Positions 1 through 9,662 of a stretch of 64,000 nt of DNA are shown here, one piece after another. The stretch comes from Candidatus Poribacteria bacterium (GTDB lineage Bacteria; Poribacteria; WGA-4E; WGA-3G): positions 43,015-107,014 of the forward strand of contig JAJECN010000031.1 of NCBI GenBank assembly GCA_022821965.1. The letters run 5' to 3'. The notes beneath the pieces were generated by a model, which was not told the DNA's origin, searched no databases, and worked only from the letters and a program-made list of their open reading frames with translations. Within the stretch, counting starts at the first letter, position 1. Every line of letters begins with the position of its first letter. A program made the translations under genes and the position numbers.

Positions 1-2
1 AA

Positions 3-1103
3 CTCCTTTTCAGTTTGTGGTTTTTCTTTCTACTCACGCGGTTTCAAGATGTTGTCGCTGCGATATTTGGTTGGCGAGTAAGCACTATGCCGCTCTACCC
101 AACCCGACTCCATATCGGTTACCAAGTTGCGGGCGCTTACATGGTACTTGTGGTTTCATTTATCTACATGGGATTTCCGCATTTCCGACAAGTGTTTCGT
201 CGGGCGTTCACTGCGACACAAGCAGATGACCGAGAGGAACTTTTACCGTATCGCACAGCGGTTTGGGGACTCATCATCAGTATAATTCTCGCGATAGGAT
301 GGTGTTACACAGCAGGACTGAATTTAGGCTTTGCAGCGTTCGAGATACTGGTTTATATCTGCATTGTTGCCGTGGTGATGGCGCGTAGCACTGCTGAAGG
401 CGGCTTGCTAATGACAGAAACATCGTTCCGACCGTTAGATCTCTACCAACTCATTTCAACCAAGGCGGCACTCGGTGCACAGAGCCTCACTGTGCTGTCG
501 TTCCTTGACGCGATCTTCACCCGTGATCAGCGCGGATTAATCCTCACAGGTTTCTTAGATAGCTTAAAAATTAGGGATCGGGTGGGAATGTCTTACCGCT
601 CGTTGTTGGGTGTGTTCGTGTTCGGCAGTATACTGGCATTTTTATGTGCAGCGGCGATCCATCTGTGGCTCCCCTATACCCACGGTGCCAATTATATGTA
701 TAGTTACACCTATCGTGGCAACCCGCTTTGGGCATTTCAAGACAATGTCGCAGCGATGGAAGGATTAGGCACGGATCTTCGCACAACAGGCGGACTCTTT
801 TTTGGGATTGGCGCACTCGTGACAACAGGTTTAGTAATCTTGAGAATGCTATATTGGTGGTGGCCCCTGCACCCACTTGGGTACGCCTTATCGGCTTCGT
901 GGACACTCATCGTGTTCTGGTTTCCTGTGTTAATTGCGTGGAGTATCAAAACGCCGCTCCTACGTTACAGCGGCATTCGACAGTATCAGCGACTGCGTCC
1001 ATTTTTCTTAGGTATGGTTTTCGGGGAATTTAGCATGGCGGTTGTGTGGACGCTCATCAGTTGGGCAGCAAACGTTCCGGCACCGTTCTTTCCGTGGCCC
1101 TGA
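3..1103 (+). CDS. Multi-pass membrane protein, DUF6785-like, 5'-truncated
   Basis: The reading frame is open to the window edge, so the N-terminus lies upstream; a TTG at 15 is only an internal codon. About eight or nine hydrophobic segments alternate with short polar loops. The C-terminal part, with an HPLGYALSASW segment followed by RPFFLGMVFGEF, resembles the large DUF6784/DUF6785 membrane proteins that are common in Planctomycetes and Poribacteria; their function is unknown. It converges on the racemase-like gene with only 20 bases between stop codons. The family call is from memory of the motif, not a search. Confidence 0.7.
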   Translation, partial: LLFSLWFFFLLTRFQDVVAAIFGWRVSTMPLYPTRLHIGYQVAGAYMVLVVSFIYMGFPHFRQVFRRAFTATQADDREELLPYRTAVWGLIISIILAIGWCYTAGLNLGFAAFEILVYICIVAVVMARSTAEGGLLMTETSFRPLDLYQLISTKAALGAQSLTVLSFLDAIFTRDQRGLILTGFLDSLKIRDRVGMSYRSLLGVFVFGSILAFLCAAAIHLWLPYTHGANYMYSYTYRGNPLWAFQDNVAAMEGLGTDLRTTGGLFFGIGALVTTGLVILRMLYWWWPLHPLGYALSASWTLIVFWFPVLIAWSIKTPLLRYSGIRQYQRLRPFFLGMVFGEFSMAVVWTLISWAANVPAPFFPWP

Positions 1104-1123
1104 GCGTCCTTTCCAACACCAAC

Positions 1124-2230
1124 TCACGCAGCACTCCGATTGCGCGCCGTGACCTCCCACGTGCCTCGACAATATCCATCGGTATCCACGAGATAGTAAA
1201 ACGGATGCAGCGCAACACACGGACAGATATGTGTCGGGCAGACGTAAATCTCCTGTCCGATGTGCATCGGGGTACTGTCAGGAACGTTAATCGCCCAATG
1301 CTCCTCATGCTGCATGCTCACCTCCGCATCATCAATATTCAAAACAACACCACGCACGCCATCAGGATCCGCAGCGATGGCTTTATGACCCAAATCAAGC
1401 GTAATCCGATGCGGCGTAGGAATACTAATGATACGGCTTAGGAGTAAAGCTGCAGGCGTAAAACCGAGATCGGGATAACGGGTCGTATAGCCGTGATCAT
1501 GAAAAACGAACGTCCCCGGCGATGTCTCAACACCCGGCGTCTCCGCATAGATAGGGAAGGTCGGTGTCCCGCCCATCACAATTAATGGTATCTCAAGTCC
1601 TTTGGCAGCCAATCTATCTTTCATCTCTTCTACCTGTGCGAGGCTCTTGTTGCAGGATGCTCTCCGTTCGGTAATATCTTCATCGTGGATATGCCCATCG
1701 TAGACGTGCAACCCCCACGGTTGCAATCCGTCCGCCGATTCAATCTGCGCATAGACATCCACAGCAGCATCGCCAACCGGAATCCCTGTGCGGTTCATTC
1801 CTACATCCAGGTCCAGCATAACCTTGACGGTCAAACCGTGCTTCGCTGCTGATGAGAGTGCTGTCACTGCTTCTTGATGATCGACAACGACCTTGAAATC
1901 AGCGTCAGGATACCTCTCCTGTAGCGAAACAAAACGGTTGACGTTGGGTCCCACCATCTGATAGGCAATCAGGATATCCGCTATGCCGTTCTGTGCCAGC
2001 ATTTCTGCTTCCCGCAACGTCGCGCACTTGTGCTTAAGGATACCAGCATCACGCTCCATCGCGATAATCTCTGCGGTTTTATGCGTCTTCGCATGCGGTC
2101 TGAGCTTTGAGACATCCCCACCGACAGTAGCAATCGCATGCTCAATGTTATATTGAACCTGTGCGAGATAGACAACAAGGGATGGACTCGGTATCGTCTC
2201 AACGTTCTGAATAAGGTATTTTTTATCCAT
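1124..2230 (-). CDS. D-threonine aldolase/D-serine dehydratase-like PLP enzyme
   Basis: Fold-type III (alanine-racemase-like) PLP enzyme of 368 aa. The RPHAKTHK motif at residues 44-51 carries the likely Schiff-base lysine (K48). Near the C-terminus a PTHICP segment supplies the His and Cys positions that bind the divalent metal in the DSD1/D-threonine aldolase family. Such enzymes cleave or dehydrate D-beta-hydroxy amino acids, probably in the cytoplasm. It starts ATG with no strong Shine-Dalgarno. It lies beside a sulfatase on the same strand, 49 bases downstream, so cotranscription is possible. Exact substrate cannot be told from sequence. Confidence 0.85.
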   Translation of the reverse strand: MDKKYLIQNVETIPSPSLVVYLAQVQYNIEHAIATVGGDVSKLRPHAKTHKTAEIIAMERDAGILKHKCATLREAEMLAQNGIADILIAYQMVGPNVNRFVSLQERYPDADFKVVVDHQEAVTALSSAAKHGLTVKVMLDLDVGMNRTGIPVGDAAVDVYAQIESADGLQPWGLHVYDGHIHDEDITERRASCNKSLAQVEEMKDRLAAKGLEIPLIVMGGTPTFPIYAETPGVETSPGTFVFHDHGYTTRYPDLGFTPAALLLSRIISIPTPHRITLDLGHKAIAADPDGVRGVVLNIDDAEVSMQHEEHWAINVPDSTPMHIGQEIYVCPTHICPCVALHPFYYLVDTDGYCRGTWEVTARNRSAA

Positions 2231-2279
2231 GGCTTACCTCTTTCCGTGTTAAAACATTATCGGTCACTTTTTAGCACAA

Positions 2280-3701
2280 TTAGGTTAACGTCGCCGTTCG
2301 GAGGATAATCCTATCCTCGGTCCAATTATCGCGATACCACGTACACGCCTCAAAGGTATCGTTAAGCGCATCCATGCGCTGCTGCAACATTGCTCGAAAT
2401 CGCTCTCGGAGTTCGGTCAATTCGGGGGCATCAATCAGGTTACGGATTTGGAACGGGTCAGCGATATTATCGAAAAGCTTCTCGCTTCGGTCCGGACGAT
2501 GCACAGCGTAGGTATGTTGCTTTGTGCGGAGTGCCCGCCACTCATAACCGTCCTCCCATTTGGCAGTACACCCCATTCCCTGCATGAAGGCTGCATCCGG
2601 TTCTTCAGTCGGTTGATTAAAAGCAGCGTTGCTTAAATCAGTGCCTTCAACATCTTTCGGAATTGGCAGATCCATCATCGCCAGCAGCGTCGGCATGATG
2701 TCCGGTGTGTTCAAGCACACATCCGAGACGTGTCCTGCTGGAATTTGTCCTTGCCACCGCACCAGAAATGGAACGCGTACCGCTTCCTCATAAAAGATGT
2801 TTTTCGCGCGGCGTCCCTGCGCACCGAACATCTCACCGTGATCAGAGGTGAAAACAAAGATTGTATCCTCGCACAATCCAAGGTCATCAACGGCTCGTAG
2901 CAACCGCCCGATATTCCGATCCAGATTCGCAGTCATTGCATAATAGACACGCATCCACTCAGGGAGTGCTGCACGTGCTACGGGGGACATCGTCGCCCAT
3001 GTATCGCCGTAAGGATCGTTCTCATCGCGATAGTTGGGGGGCAGTGGGAACTCAACGTCTCGAAACATCTCATAATCAGCGACTGGAACGTTGTCCTGAG
3101 TCCACGGATCGTGCGGTGTCCCGATTGAGAGGAAAAGCGCGAAAGGGTCGTCTGCGGTTGATGCCCGTTGCAGGTAGTCGATTGCCAAATCGGTCTGTCC
3201 GTCCGGTTCATACCCCGGAAGCACAATCTTTTCAGGTGAGTCCTCGTGATAATACGCGTCAAAATACAAGTGATGAAAATTGTACGCCGACCATTCCCCA
3301 TCGAAGCCGAGCCGATGTTGCCCCGGCGGAATGTAGGAATTCTTGGGATCGCTATGCCTCCCCAATTGATTTGCCCACAGATGCCATTTCCCGATGTAAC
3401 TCGTCTGGTACCCGTTGCGATGCAAAACATGCCCGAAACAGTCATGGTTCGGATTCATCCGAAGTTCATTGATCGCCATACCGGTGCTACTGGCGTATTT
3501 ACCGGTGAAAAGCGAGGCGCGATACGGCGCACACATCGGACTGCCAGAAACAGCGTTGCAGAAATCCGCACTTTCCGTAGCAAAACGATCAATATTTGGC
3601 GTGTGCGCGCGGGTATCCCCCGCATAACCGCACGACTGATAGCGAAGCTGATCGGCGAAAACATAGACAAGATTCGGTCGCTTATTTGTTGAACGAGACA
3701 T
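2280..3701 (-). CDS. Sulfatase (type I, formylglycine-dependent)
   Basis: Arylsulfatase-family hydrolase of 473 aa. The sulfatase signature CAPYR (C57-R61) places a cysteine for conversion to formylglycine; FADQ near residue 17 and TSDHGEMFG further on are the metal-binding segments. No signal peptide is visible, so it may act in the cytoplasm or be exported another way. A GAGGGG Shine-Dalgarno lies nine bases before the ATG. No formylglycine-generating enzyme is in this window, so maturation must come from elsewhere. Substrate is unknown; the best comparison is to choline/iduronate-type sulfatases that act on sulfated organics or glycans. Confidence 0.9.
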   Translation of the reverse strand: MSRSTNKRPNLVYVFADQLRYQSCGYAGDTRAHTPNIDRFATESADFCNAVSGSPMCAPYRASLFTGKYASSTGMAINELRMNPNHDCFGHVLHRNGYQTSYIGKWHLWANQLGRHSDPKNSYIPPGQHRLGFDGEWSAYNFHHLYFDAYYHEDSPEKIVLPGYEPDGQTDLAIDYLQRASTADDPFALFLSIGTPHDPWTQDNVPVADYEMFRDVEFPLPPNYRDENDPYGDTWATMSPVARAALPEWMRVYYAMTANLDRNIGRLLRAVDDLGLCEDTIFVFTSDHGEMFGAQGRRAKNIFYEEAVRVPFLVRWQGQIPAGHVSDVCLNTPDIMPTLLAMMDLPIPKDVEGTDLSNAAFNQPTEEPDAAFMQGMGCTAKWEDGYEWRALRTKQHTYAVHRPDRSEKLFDNIADPFQIRNLIDAPELTELRERFRAMLQQRMDALNDTFEACTWYRDNWTEDRIILRTATLT

Positions 3702-3802
3702 CGAAATATTCCCCTCAATTTGTGATGTCTACAGCATAGCATACCGCAGCAGATCCTTCAAGCCAAAAACAGAGTCTCGCTATCGATTTCTATGGATATA
3801 AT

Positions 3803-3831
3803 TTGCTTTTTCCCTGAAAATATCGTATAAT
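3803..3831 (+). promoter_or_regulatory. Predicted sigma-70 promoter
   Basis: TTGCTT, 17-base spacer, TATAAT. It points toward the lipoprotein gene, whose start codon is about 310 bases downstream, so the transcript would have a long structured leader. Confidence 0.5.
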
Positions 3832-3989
3832 TCAGAGTTATCTATCGACTTTAGTATTTTTATTTAAATAAAAATATGAATCGACCGATTAGAACTAAAA
3901 TAAGTGTGTCAATTGTCTCGCGATGAGTTGCGAGGAGCAGTGCGAATCGGATATCAAACATTCGATTCGCAGGTTAACGATTGACTACG

Positions 3990-4013
3990 GTTTATTCTCA
4001 AACTCACGTTAAA
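3990..4013 (+). repeat. 24-base leader element, copy 1
   Basis: Begins GTTTATTCTCAAACTCACG and continues with TTAAA. An exact copy lies on the opposite strand at 63837-63860, just before the second WD40 gene. Both copies precede a secreted-protein gene in the sense direction. Confidence 0.75.
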
Positions 4014-4139
4014 TTATAAATTCTTAAAACCAAATGCCCCTGAAAGTTTCACATAGGACAGTATTGGAAAATTGGAAAATAGGTTAATTTTCCGGCGCAA
4101 ATGGTGTAGTATTTGGAAAAAACATGAGGTGGAACAATT

Positions 4140-5072
4140 GTGCCTTCAATATTTAGAAAGTTTTGCGTTATTTTACCGCTGGCAACGATTTTATCTGTCA
4201 TTAGCTGTAGTGAGGGTGATGACGCTGCTCGGATTGCCAAAGTTAACCCCGCTAAAATAACTGCAGATGACACACACTGGCAGGCTTCAGTCGAAGTCAT
4301 TTTTTCCCAAGCCCCCGTCAATATTCAAATAGATTCTAAACTTGTGAAACCAGACACTGACCTAGAAGTAGAACCATGGTCTCAGGACGGCGAGGTTGTG
4401 ACTCTGCTGTATTCTGTCCCGCGATTGCCTGTGCCTTCCGGAGAGTTTGATAATGTTCCGCTTCCCGCTCTGTTGATTAATTGCGATATAACGTGGTCTA
4501 CAGGTCGCCAGAGCATTGAGGTAGAACTCAATCCACCTCGAGAAATGTTTTTCATTAAGGGCACATTAGAAGACGCACGTGTAGCAATTACTGACGTTTT
4601 AGAAAGGTGGCGTGAAGGTTATGAGACCGAATCTATAGGGACCTACATGAGTGCTTTTTGGGATCAAGGATTCCGATACGTTTCCGACCTGGGGTCAGAC
4701 GACGATAAAACAGACGATTTGGAATTTGACGATATTCAAGAGGAACGCAGCAACGCCGCTAAATTCTTTGAGGCATTTAAAGATATTGAGATTCAACTCT
4801 CCGCCCCACCAGAAATGAGCCTAAGTGCTAACTATAATCGCGCGGAAGTCCGAAACCATTACGAGATAACAGTTTTCGCTGAGTCTAACAACTCCGCGTG
4901 GTTTGGGGCAGGTAGTATTTCTTTTGTATTTGAAAAAAGAAATAACGAATGGCGTATAGCCGAATGGCACGACAACGCATATAGTCCCCAAGAAATTCTT
5001 GATGCTAAATTGCTTTTTGATTTAGGTAATAAAAATCCTGGATCTTGGGCAGGATTAAAATCAATTCTTTGA
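4140..5072 (+). CDS. Putative lipoprotein with NTF2/SnoaL-like C-terminal domain
   Basis: Hypothetical 310-aa protein. The N-terminus has a positively charged start, a hydrophobic stretch and a lipobox (VISC, Cys about residue 23), so it is probably lipidated and exported. The GTG start is chosen because a TGA lies in frame just upstream and GAGGT sits about nine bases before it. Residues about 140-290 (predicted alpha helices, then strands ending FEKRNNEWRIAEWHD) look like the cone-shaped NTF2/SnoaL fold often found in stress or binding proteins. It ends 16 bases before the 5'-nucleotidase gene, suggesting one operon. Function unknown. Confidence 0.75.
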   Translation: MPSIFRKFCVILPLATILSVISCSEGDDAARIAKVNPAKITADDTHWQASVEVIFSQAPVNIQIDSKLVKPDTDLEVEPWSQDGEVVTLLYSVPRLPVPSGEFDNVPLPALLINCDITWSTGRQSIEVELNPPREMFFIKGTLEDARVAITDVLERWREGYETESIGTYMSAFWDQGFRYVSDLGSDDDKTDDLEFDDIQEERSNAAKFFEAFKDIEIQLSAPPEMSLSANYNRAEVRNHYEITVFAESNNSAWFGAGSISFVFEKRNNEWRIAEWHDNAYSPQEILDAKLLFDLGNKNPGSWAGLKSIL

Positions 5073-5088
5073 TAAGGAGTATTTTCTA

Positions 5089-7974
5089 ATGCAGAATAAG
5101 GAACCTTTCGTTCCGAATGTCATAGGGCTGAAAGCCCACATTACAAAAATAGTTTTCTCAATTTTATTGTTAGGTATTCTCACGCCTGCCTTTTCCCAAA
5201 ACGAAGAGGCACTCTTGTCTAAAACTACACTTCAACTGCTCCACGCAGCAGACATGGAGGGTGGCATTGAGGCACTCGAAAATGCCCCTCGCTTCTCATC
5301 GGTGTTGAACGCGCTCAAAGCCGAAGTTGAGAACACAGTCATCATTGGCGCAGGAGATAGCTACATTCCCGGTCCACTTTTTGCAGCTGCGAATAACGGG
5401 AGTCTTCGTGAAGTGTTGGGACGAGAAGGTTCAGGACGCGCCGATATTTTGATGCTCAATGCAATGGGATTCATGGCAGGTGCCCTCGGTAACCACGAAT
5501 TTGACGTCGGTACTGGCACCCTCGCTGGATTGATCGCACCAGATAGAGACTATGTCGGTGCAGCGTTCCCATTTCTGAGCGCGAACTTAGACTTTAGTTC
5601 TGACAACAACCTCGCCTCCCTCGTTGTTGATCCGGGGCAAGAAGCAAGCACTATTCCGAATAGTATTACGAAGAGCGTGGTTATCACGACTCCTTCCGGT
5701 GAAAAGGTCGGGGTTGTCGGTGTGACAACACCCCTACTCGGAAGCCTCTCTGTACCCGGGAACGTCGGGATCGCACCGACAGACCCAAACGATATGGCGG
5801 CATTGGCAGCCATCGTCCAAGAATCCGTTGATGCCCTGACAGCAACCGGCATTAATAAAATTATTCTTACCGGACACCTCCAACAAATTAGCCTTGATGA
5901 GGCAATCGCAACACACCTCACGGATGTTGATATTATCATCGCTGGCGGTTCCAACACACTTCTCGCAGATGAAACCGACAGACTCCACCCCGGTGATACC
6001 GCAGACCGTCCCTACCCGATCATGACACAATCCGCAACGAATGAACCGATTGCGATTGTCGGCACAGATGGAAATTACCGGTATGTTGGGCGATTAGTTG
6101 TTGATTTTGACGAAGCAGGTGTCTTAATTACCGAATCGATTGACGCTGCAGTTAGCGGGGCATTCGTCACCGACGAACAAGGTGTTGTAGACACCGGTAA
6201 CGCGGAACCTGCAGCACGTGTGATCGAAATTACCGAAGCGGTACAGAATGTCGTGACTGCAAAGGACGGTAATATCTTTGGACAAACGAGTGTCTATCTG
6301 AACGGAAACCGCGGTTCTATCCGTACAGAGGAAACAAATATCGGTAACCTAATCGCCGAGGCAAATCTTGCCGCAGGGAAGCGGGTTGACCCGAGCGTAG
6401 TTGTGTCTTTGAAAAATGGCGGGGGCATCCGCGCACCAATTGGTGTCACTATAGGTAGCGAACTGCTCCCACCACCTGCGAATGCCTTGGTTGGCAAAGC
6501 GATGGGTCAGATTTCACAGATTGACATCGAAAATACACTTCGGTTCAACAACGGATTGACACTTTTGACCTTAAGTGCAGCGGAACTGATTGAAGTCATA
6601 GAACACACAGTCGCTGCCTCCGGTGGTGGCTCAACCCCCGGACGTTTTCCACAAATCGCAGGAATGGCGTTCAGTTTTGATACTTCACTACCAGAAGGTT
6701 CAAGGGTTCAGTCGCTCGTCATCACCGATGCAGATGGAAATCCGATGGACATAATTGCCCAGAATGGTGAACTGGTCGGAGACGCGGAACGCACGTTCCG
6801 AATGGTCACGATCACTTTCCTTGTCGATGGCGGAGACGACTATCCGTATGGTAATTTCCTGAATACGAATCGCGTTGACCTTACTGAAACGATGACAGAG
6901 GAGCAGTCTGGTGGACAAGCGACTTTTGCTGCACCCGGCACAGAACAAGATGCGCTCGCAGAATATCTCGCGGCGAACTTCTCTGAAACACCGTTTGCTA
7001 TTGCGGATGTTGGACCCGAAACCGATGAACGCATTCAGAATCTTGCTTTTCGTGCCGACAGCCTGATGATGCCTGTGACAAGTGAAAACGCTTACGACAT
7101 AGCACTCAGCAAAGGTTTGAACATGATCAGTTTACCACTGATGCCGAACAAACCTCACACAGCGCGTTCCTTTATGGAAAAAACCAGCGCGACCACTGTT
7201 ATTGAATTCGATGCCGCTGCACAAAGGTTTATCGGATTCACAGCAAATTCGACTGGAAATGGATTCCCAATTGAAGGTGGAAAAGGCTATATTGTTAACG
7301 TCCCCACCCCGAAAGTCATCAGTTTTACCGGGAGTGCATGGAACAATACAGCACCGACAACTGCAGCAGCACCTATGTTGCCATCAATCCCGAAAACATG
7401 GGCATTTGTCCTCCGCGCACAGCTTGAGGGTATCAGCGGCGTGACGCTTACTGTCTATAACGGATACACCAGAGTCGCCGAAGCGGTTGCTTCTAACGGT
7501 TTCCACGCTACTTGGGCAGACACGAACCGTCAAGCAGTTGTCTCTGTCGGTGACATACTGACGATCGAAGTACGTGACACAACTGGCGATCTGATTCGCA
7601 CACTCCAACACAAAATTAGTGCAACAGACATTCACCGAGCGTTCAGTGAACTTCGACTCACACCTGCTGACTTAATCCCGAAACGGACTGTACTACTTGC
7701 CAATTATCCGAACCCGCTCAACCCTGAAACGTGGTTGCCCTATCAGTTAGCAAATGACGCTGAAGTCGAGATCCGTATCTATTCATCAGCGGGACAACTC
7801 GTCCGGCATTTGGACCTCGGATTCCAACAGGCGGGGTATTACATAGGGAAGTCACGTGCTGCTTATTGGGATGGTCGTAATGATTTGGGTGAACGGCTCG
7901 CCTCAGGCGTTTACTTCTACCAACTGAGTACACCTGATTCATCAGCAACACGTAAGATGGTCATCACGAAGTAA
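5089..7974 (+). CDS. Secreted 5'-nucleotidase-type metallophosphatase with sorting tail
   Basis: 961 aa. A signal peptide (hydrophobic residues about 21-36) is followed by a metallophosphatase domain (LLHAADMEGG near 50-59, GAGDS, GNHEFD, GHLQQ) and a 5'-nucleotidase C-terminal domain containing NGGGIRAP. Then comes a beta-rich region and a terminal module beginning NYPNPLNPETW that ends in KMVITK, the FlgD-like/Type IX-like sorting tail. It probably hydrolyses nucleotides or other phosphate esters at the cell surface. Oddity: the first metal motif reads D-x-E (D55, E57) where classic 5'-nucleotidases have D-x-H. AAGGAG lies before the ATG. Confidence 0.88.
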   Translation: MQNKEPFVPNVIGLKAHITKIVFSILLLGILTPAFSQNEEALLSKTTLQLLHAADMEGGIEALENAPRFSSVLNALKAEVENTVIIGAGDSYIPGPLFAAANNGSLREVLGREGSGRADILMLNAMGFMAGALGNHEFDVGTGTLAGLIAPDRDYVGAAFPFLSANLDFSSDNNLASLVVDPGQEASTIPNSITKSVVITTPSGEKVGVVGVTTPLLGSLSVPGNVGIAPTDPNDMAALAAIVQESVDALTATGINKIILTGHLQQISLDEAIATHLTDVDIIIAGGSNTLLADETDRLHPGDTADRPYPIMTQSATNEPIAIVGTDGNYRYVGRLVVDFDEAGVLITESIDAAVSGAFVTDEQGVVDTGNAEPAARVIEITEAVQNVVTAKDGNIFGQTSVYLNGNRGSIRTEETNIGNLIAEANLAAGKRVDPSVVVSLKNGGGIRAPIGVTIGSELLPPPANALVGKAMGQISQIDIENTLRFNNGLTLLTLSAAELIEVIEHTVAASGGGSTPGRFPQIAGMAFSFDTSLPEGSRVQSLVITDADGNPMDIIAQNGELVGDAERTFRMVTITFLVDGGDDYPYGNFLNTNRVDLTETMTEEQSGGQATFAAPGTEQDALAEYLAANFSETPFAIADVGPETDERIQNLAFRADSLMMPVTSENAYDIALSKGLNMISLPLMPNKPHTARSFMEKTSATTVIEFDAAAQRFIGFTANSTGNGFPIEGGKGYIVNVPTPKVISFTGSAWNNTAPTTAAAPMLPSIPKTWAFVLRAQLEGISGVTLTVYNGYTRVAEAVASNGFHATWADTNRQAVVSVGDILTIEVRDTTGDLIRTLQHKISATDIHRAFSELRLTPADLIPKRTVLLANYPNPLNPETWLPYQLANDAEVEIRIYSSAGQLVRHLDLGFQQAGYYIGKSRAAYWDGRNDLGERLASGVYFYQLSTPDSSATRKMVITK

Positions 7975-8003
7975 CGACGAACTGACAACTACACTTACGG
8001 ACA

Positions 8004-8032
8004 GTAGCGCGGGACCTTGGCTCTCGCGCTAC
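8004..8032. terminator. Bidirectional terminator between convergent genes
   Basis: Inverted repeat with arms GTAGCGCG (8004-8011) and CGCGCTAC (8025-8032), followed on the plus strand by TATTTT. It sits between the converging 5'-nucleotidase and sulfatase genes. Confidence 0.65.
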
Positions 8033-8052
8033 TATTTTGCAAACCAGCACAC

Positions 8053-9459
8053 CTATAGTGGCTTTCGCCATTGCCCCTCAGTGGCTTGGTCAATCAGAAT
8101 GCGGGCTTTCTGACTCGCTCGAACCTGTCTCTCAATTTCAACAGGATTCCACTCTGCCAGTAGTTGTGTCTCAAGTTCTTCGCAAACCGCCTGATACGCC
8201 TCATCATTGGCGAGATTCCGAAATTCACCCGGATCCGCGGCGATGTCGTAAAGTTCCGGTGGATCACCGAGGCTATAGTTGTATTTATACCGTCCCTTCC
8301 GCACCATCGCCATCGGTCGCTCAACCCCGTGCGCGAGGTATTCGGAGAATGCGAAATCCTTCCAACCGCTTGCGGTGCCTTGCATCAAAGGTAACAGACT
8401 ATCTCCATCCAGCTGACGAACGGATTGCACTCCGGCAATATCGACAAGTGTCGCTGTCAAATCTACAAGCGAAACCACTTCATCAATACGCCTACCTGCG
8501 GATAGTTGGTCAGGAAACATAACTTGTAGCGGCACGCGAGCGGATGCCTCATAGAAATTCGACTTGCGCCACATGCCATGCTCACCATTCATCTCACCGT
8601 GGTCACTGGTATAGATAACGACGGTATTCTCCAACTGCCCAGTCTCCTCAAGCGTTCTGAGTAGGTTGCCAATCTTTTCGTCAAGGTAGGTAATCAACCC
8701 ATAATAACCCGCTCTCCCACGACGGACGAGTTCCTCGGGAAAATCAACACAACCGAACATGCGCCGCATTCGTTGATAGACAGGATGCTGGTTTTCAAGG
8801 TGTCCCTCTGGAATGTGGGGAAGATCGATCTCGTCAAGCGGGTAGAGATCCCAAAATCGTTGCGGCACAATGAGCGGGAAATGCGGTGCGATAAACGAAA
8901 CGTTGAGTGCCCACGGTTGTTCCTGTCGTGCCGGGTCTCGGAGATACGCCAAAGCCTCTGCTTCTGCTAAGTCATCGACTTCGATTTCCTCAGTTGTTCC
9001 CGGGCGTGCCTGTGCCAGTCCTTGCCATGGACGCTGTGCTGGGGGTGTACCGTTATCCCAATCCGTAAGTTCGTGCTGTCGTTCTGCATGCAGATCGCGG
9101 GCGAGTTGGGCACGAAATCCGTGGAGCTGATCCATACCACCGAAGTGCTGTTTTCCAGAGAGCACAACATCGTAACCCACTGAGCACAGGAGGTGTGCCC
9201 ACGTGACAGCATCCGGATGCAGCGGTGCAGCATTGTCCCACGCGCCGATGTGATGGATATACCGACCTGTCATAAACGACATTCGAGAGGGCATACAGAG
9301 CGGTGAATTGCAATAAGCGTTCGTGAAAGTTACACCCTCTTCAGCGAGTCTGTCCATGTGGGGCGTTTGAACGAAGGGATGTCCGTAGGGACCGCTGTAC
9401 ATCGGTGCATGCTCATCGGACATAATGATGAGGAGATTGGGGGGTTCTTTCGAGGGCAT
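8053..9459 (-). CDS. Sulfatase (type I, choline-sulfatase-like)
   Basis: 468-aa arylsulfatase-family enzyme. The signature CMPSR (C55-R59) gives the formylglycine cysteine; IIMSDEHAP at the N-terminus and YTSDHGEMNGEHG are the metal and active-site segments. No signal peptide. Architecture matches the cytoplasmic choline-sulfatase/alkylsulfatase branch more than lysosomal-type glycan sulfatases, but substrate is not certain. It is 24 percent or so of similar layout to the other two sulfatases here and each has a distinct CxPxR sequence, so they are old paralogues rather than a recent duplication. Converges on the nucleotidase gene. Confidence 0.9.
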   Translation of the reverse strand: MPSKEPPNLLIIMSDEHAPMYSGPYGHPFVQTPHMDRLAEEGVTFTNAYCNSPLCMPSRMSFMTGRYIHHIGAWDNAAPLHPDAVTWAHLLCSVGYDVVLSGKQHFGGMDQLHGFRAQLARDLHAERQHELTDWDNGTPPAQRPWQGLAQARPGTTEEIEVDDLAEAEALAYLRDPARQEQPWALNVSFIAPHFPLIVPQRFWDLYPLDEIDLPHIPEGHLENQHPVYQRMRRMFGCVDFPEELVRRGRAGYYGLITYLDEKIGNLLRTLEETGQLENTVVIYTSDHGEMNGEHGMWRKSNFYEASARVPLQVMFPDQLSAGRRIDEVVSLVDLTATLVDIAGVQSVRQLDGDSLLPLMQGTASGWKDFAFSEYLAHGVERPMAMVRKGRYKYNYSLGDPPELYDIAADPGEFRNLANDEAYQAVCEELETQLLAEWNPVEIERQVRASQKARILIDQATEGQWRKPL

Positions 9460-9662
9460 AGTGTTCCTAAACTTTCAGAGCATTCAGAATAAACATGAAA
9501 AACGATCTGTCAGGAAATAGGCGAAACCTCACGGCAGACGTGGATTTGTGGCATCTCAGGAGAAATGAAACTCAGAACTACTCTGAAATTAACGAAATAT
9601 TCCCGATGCATCGGATTTCACAAAGACCATTTATCCGACATCTTATTGTCTTCAATATTCTA

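Larger units (their letters stand above)
3702..4139. other. Structured intergenic region upstream of lipoprotein gene
   Basis: No gene seen. It holds a good promoter (3803-3831), a perfect AT-rich palindrome of 22 bases at 3855-3876, a hairpin with 9-bp arms TGCGAATCG/CGATTCGCA at 3941-3949 and 3963-3971, and a 24-base element at 3990-4013 that recurs exactly, in the same orientation relative to its gene, upstream of the WD40 gene near 63.8 kb. Confidence 0.6.

Noticed and set aside
571..906. Minus-strand open frame opposite the first membrane protein
   Set aside because: Shadow of the plus-strand coding sequence, no ribosome-binding site or motif.
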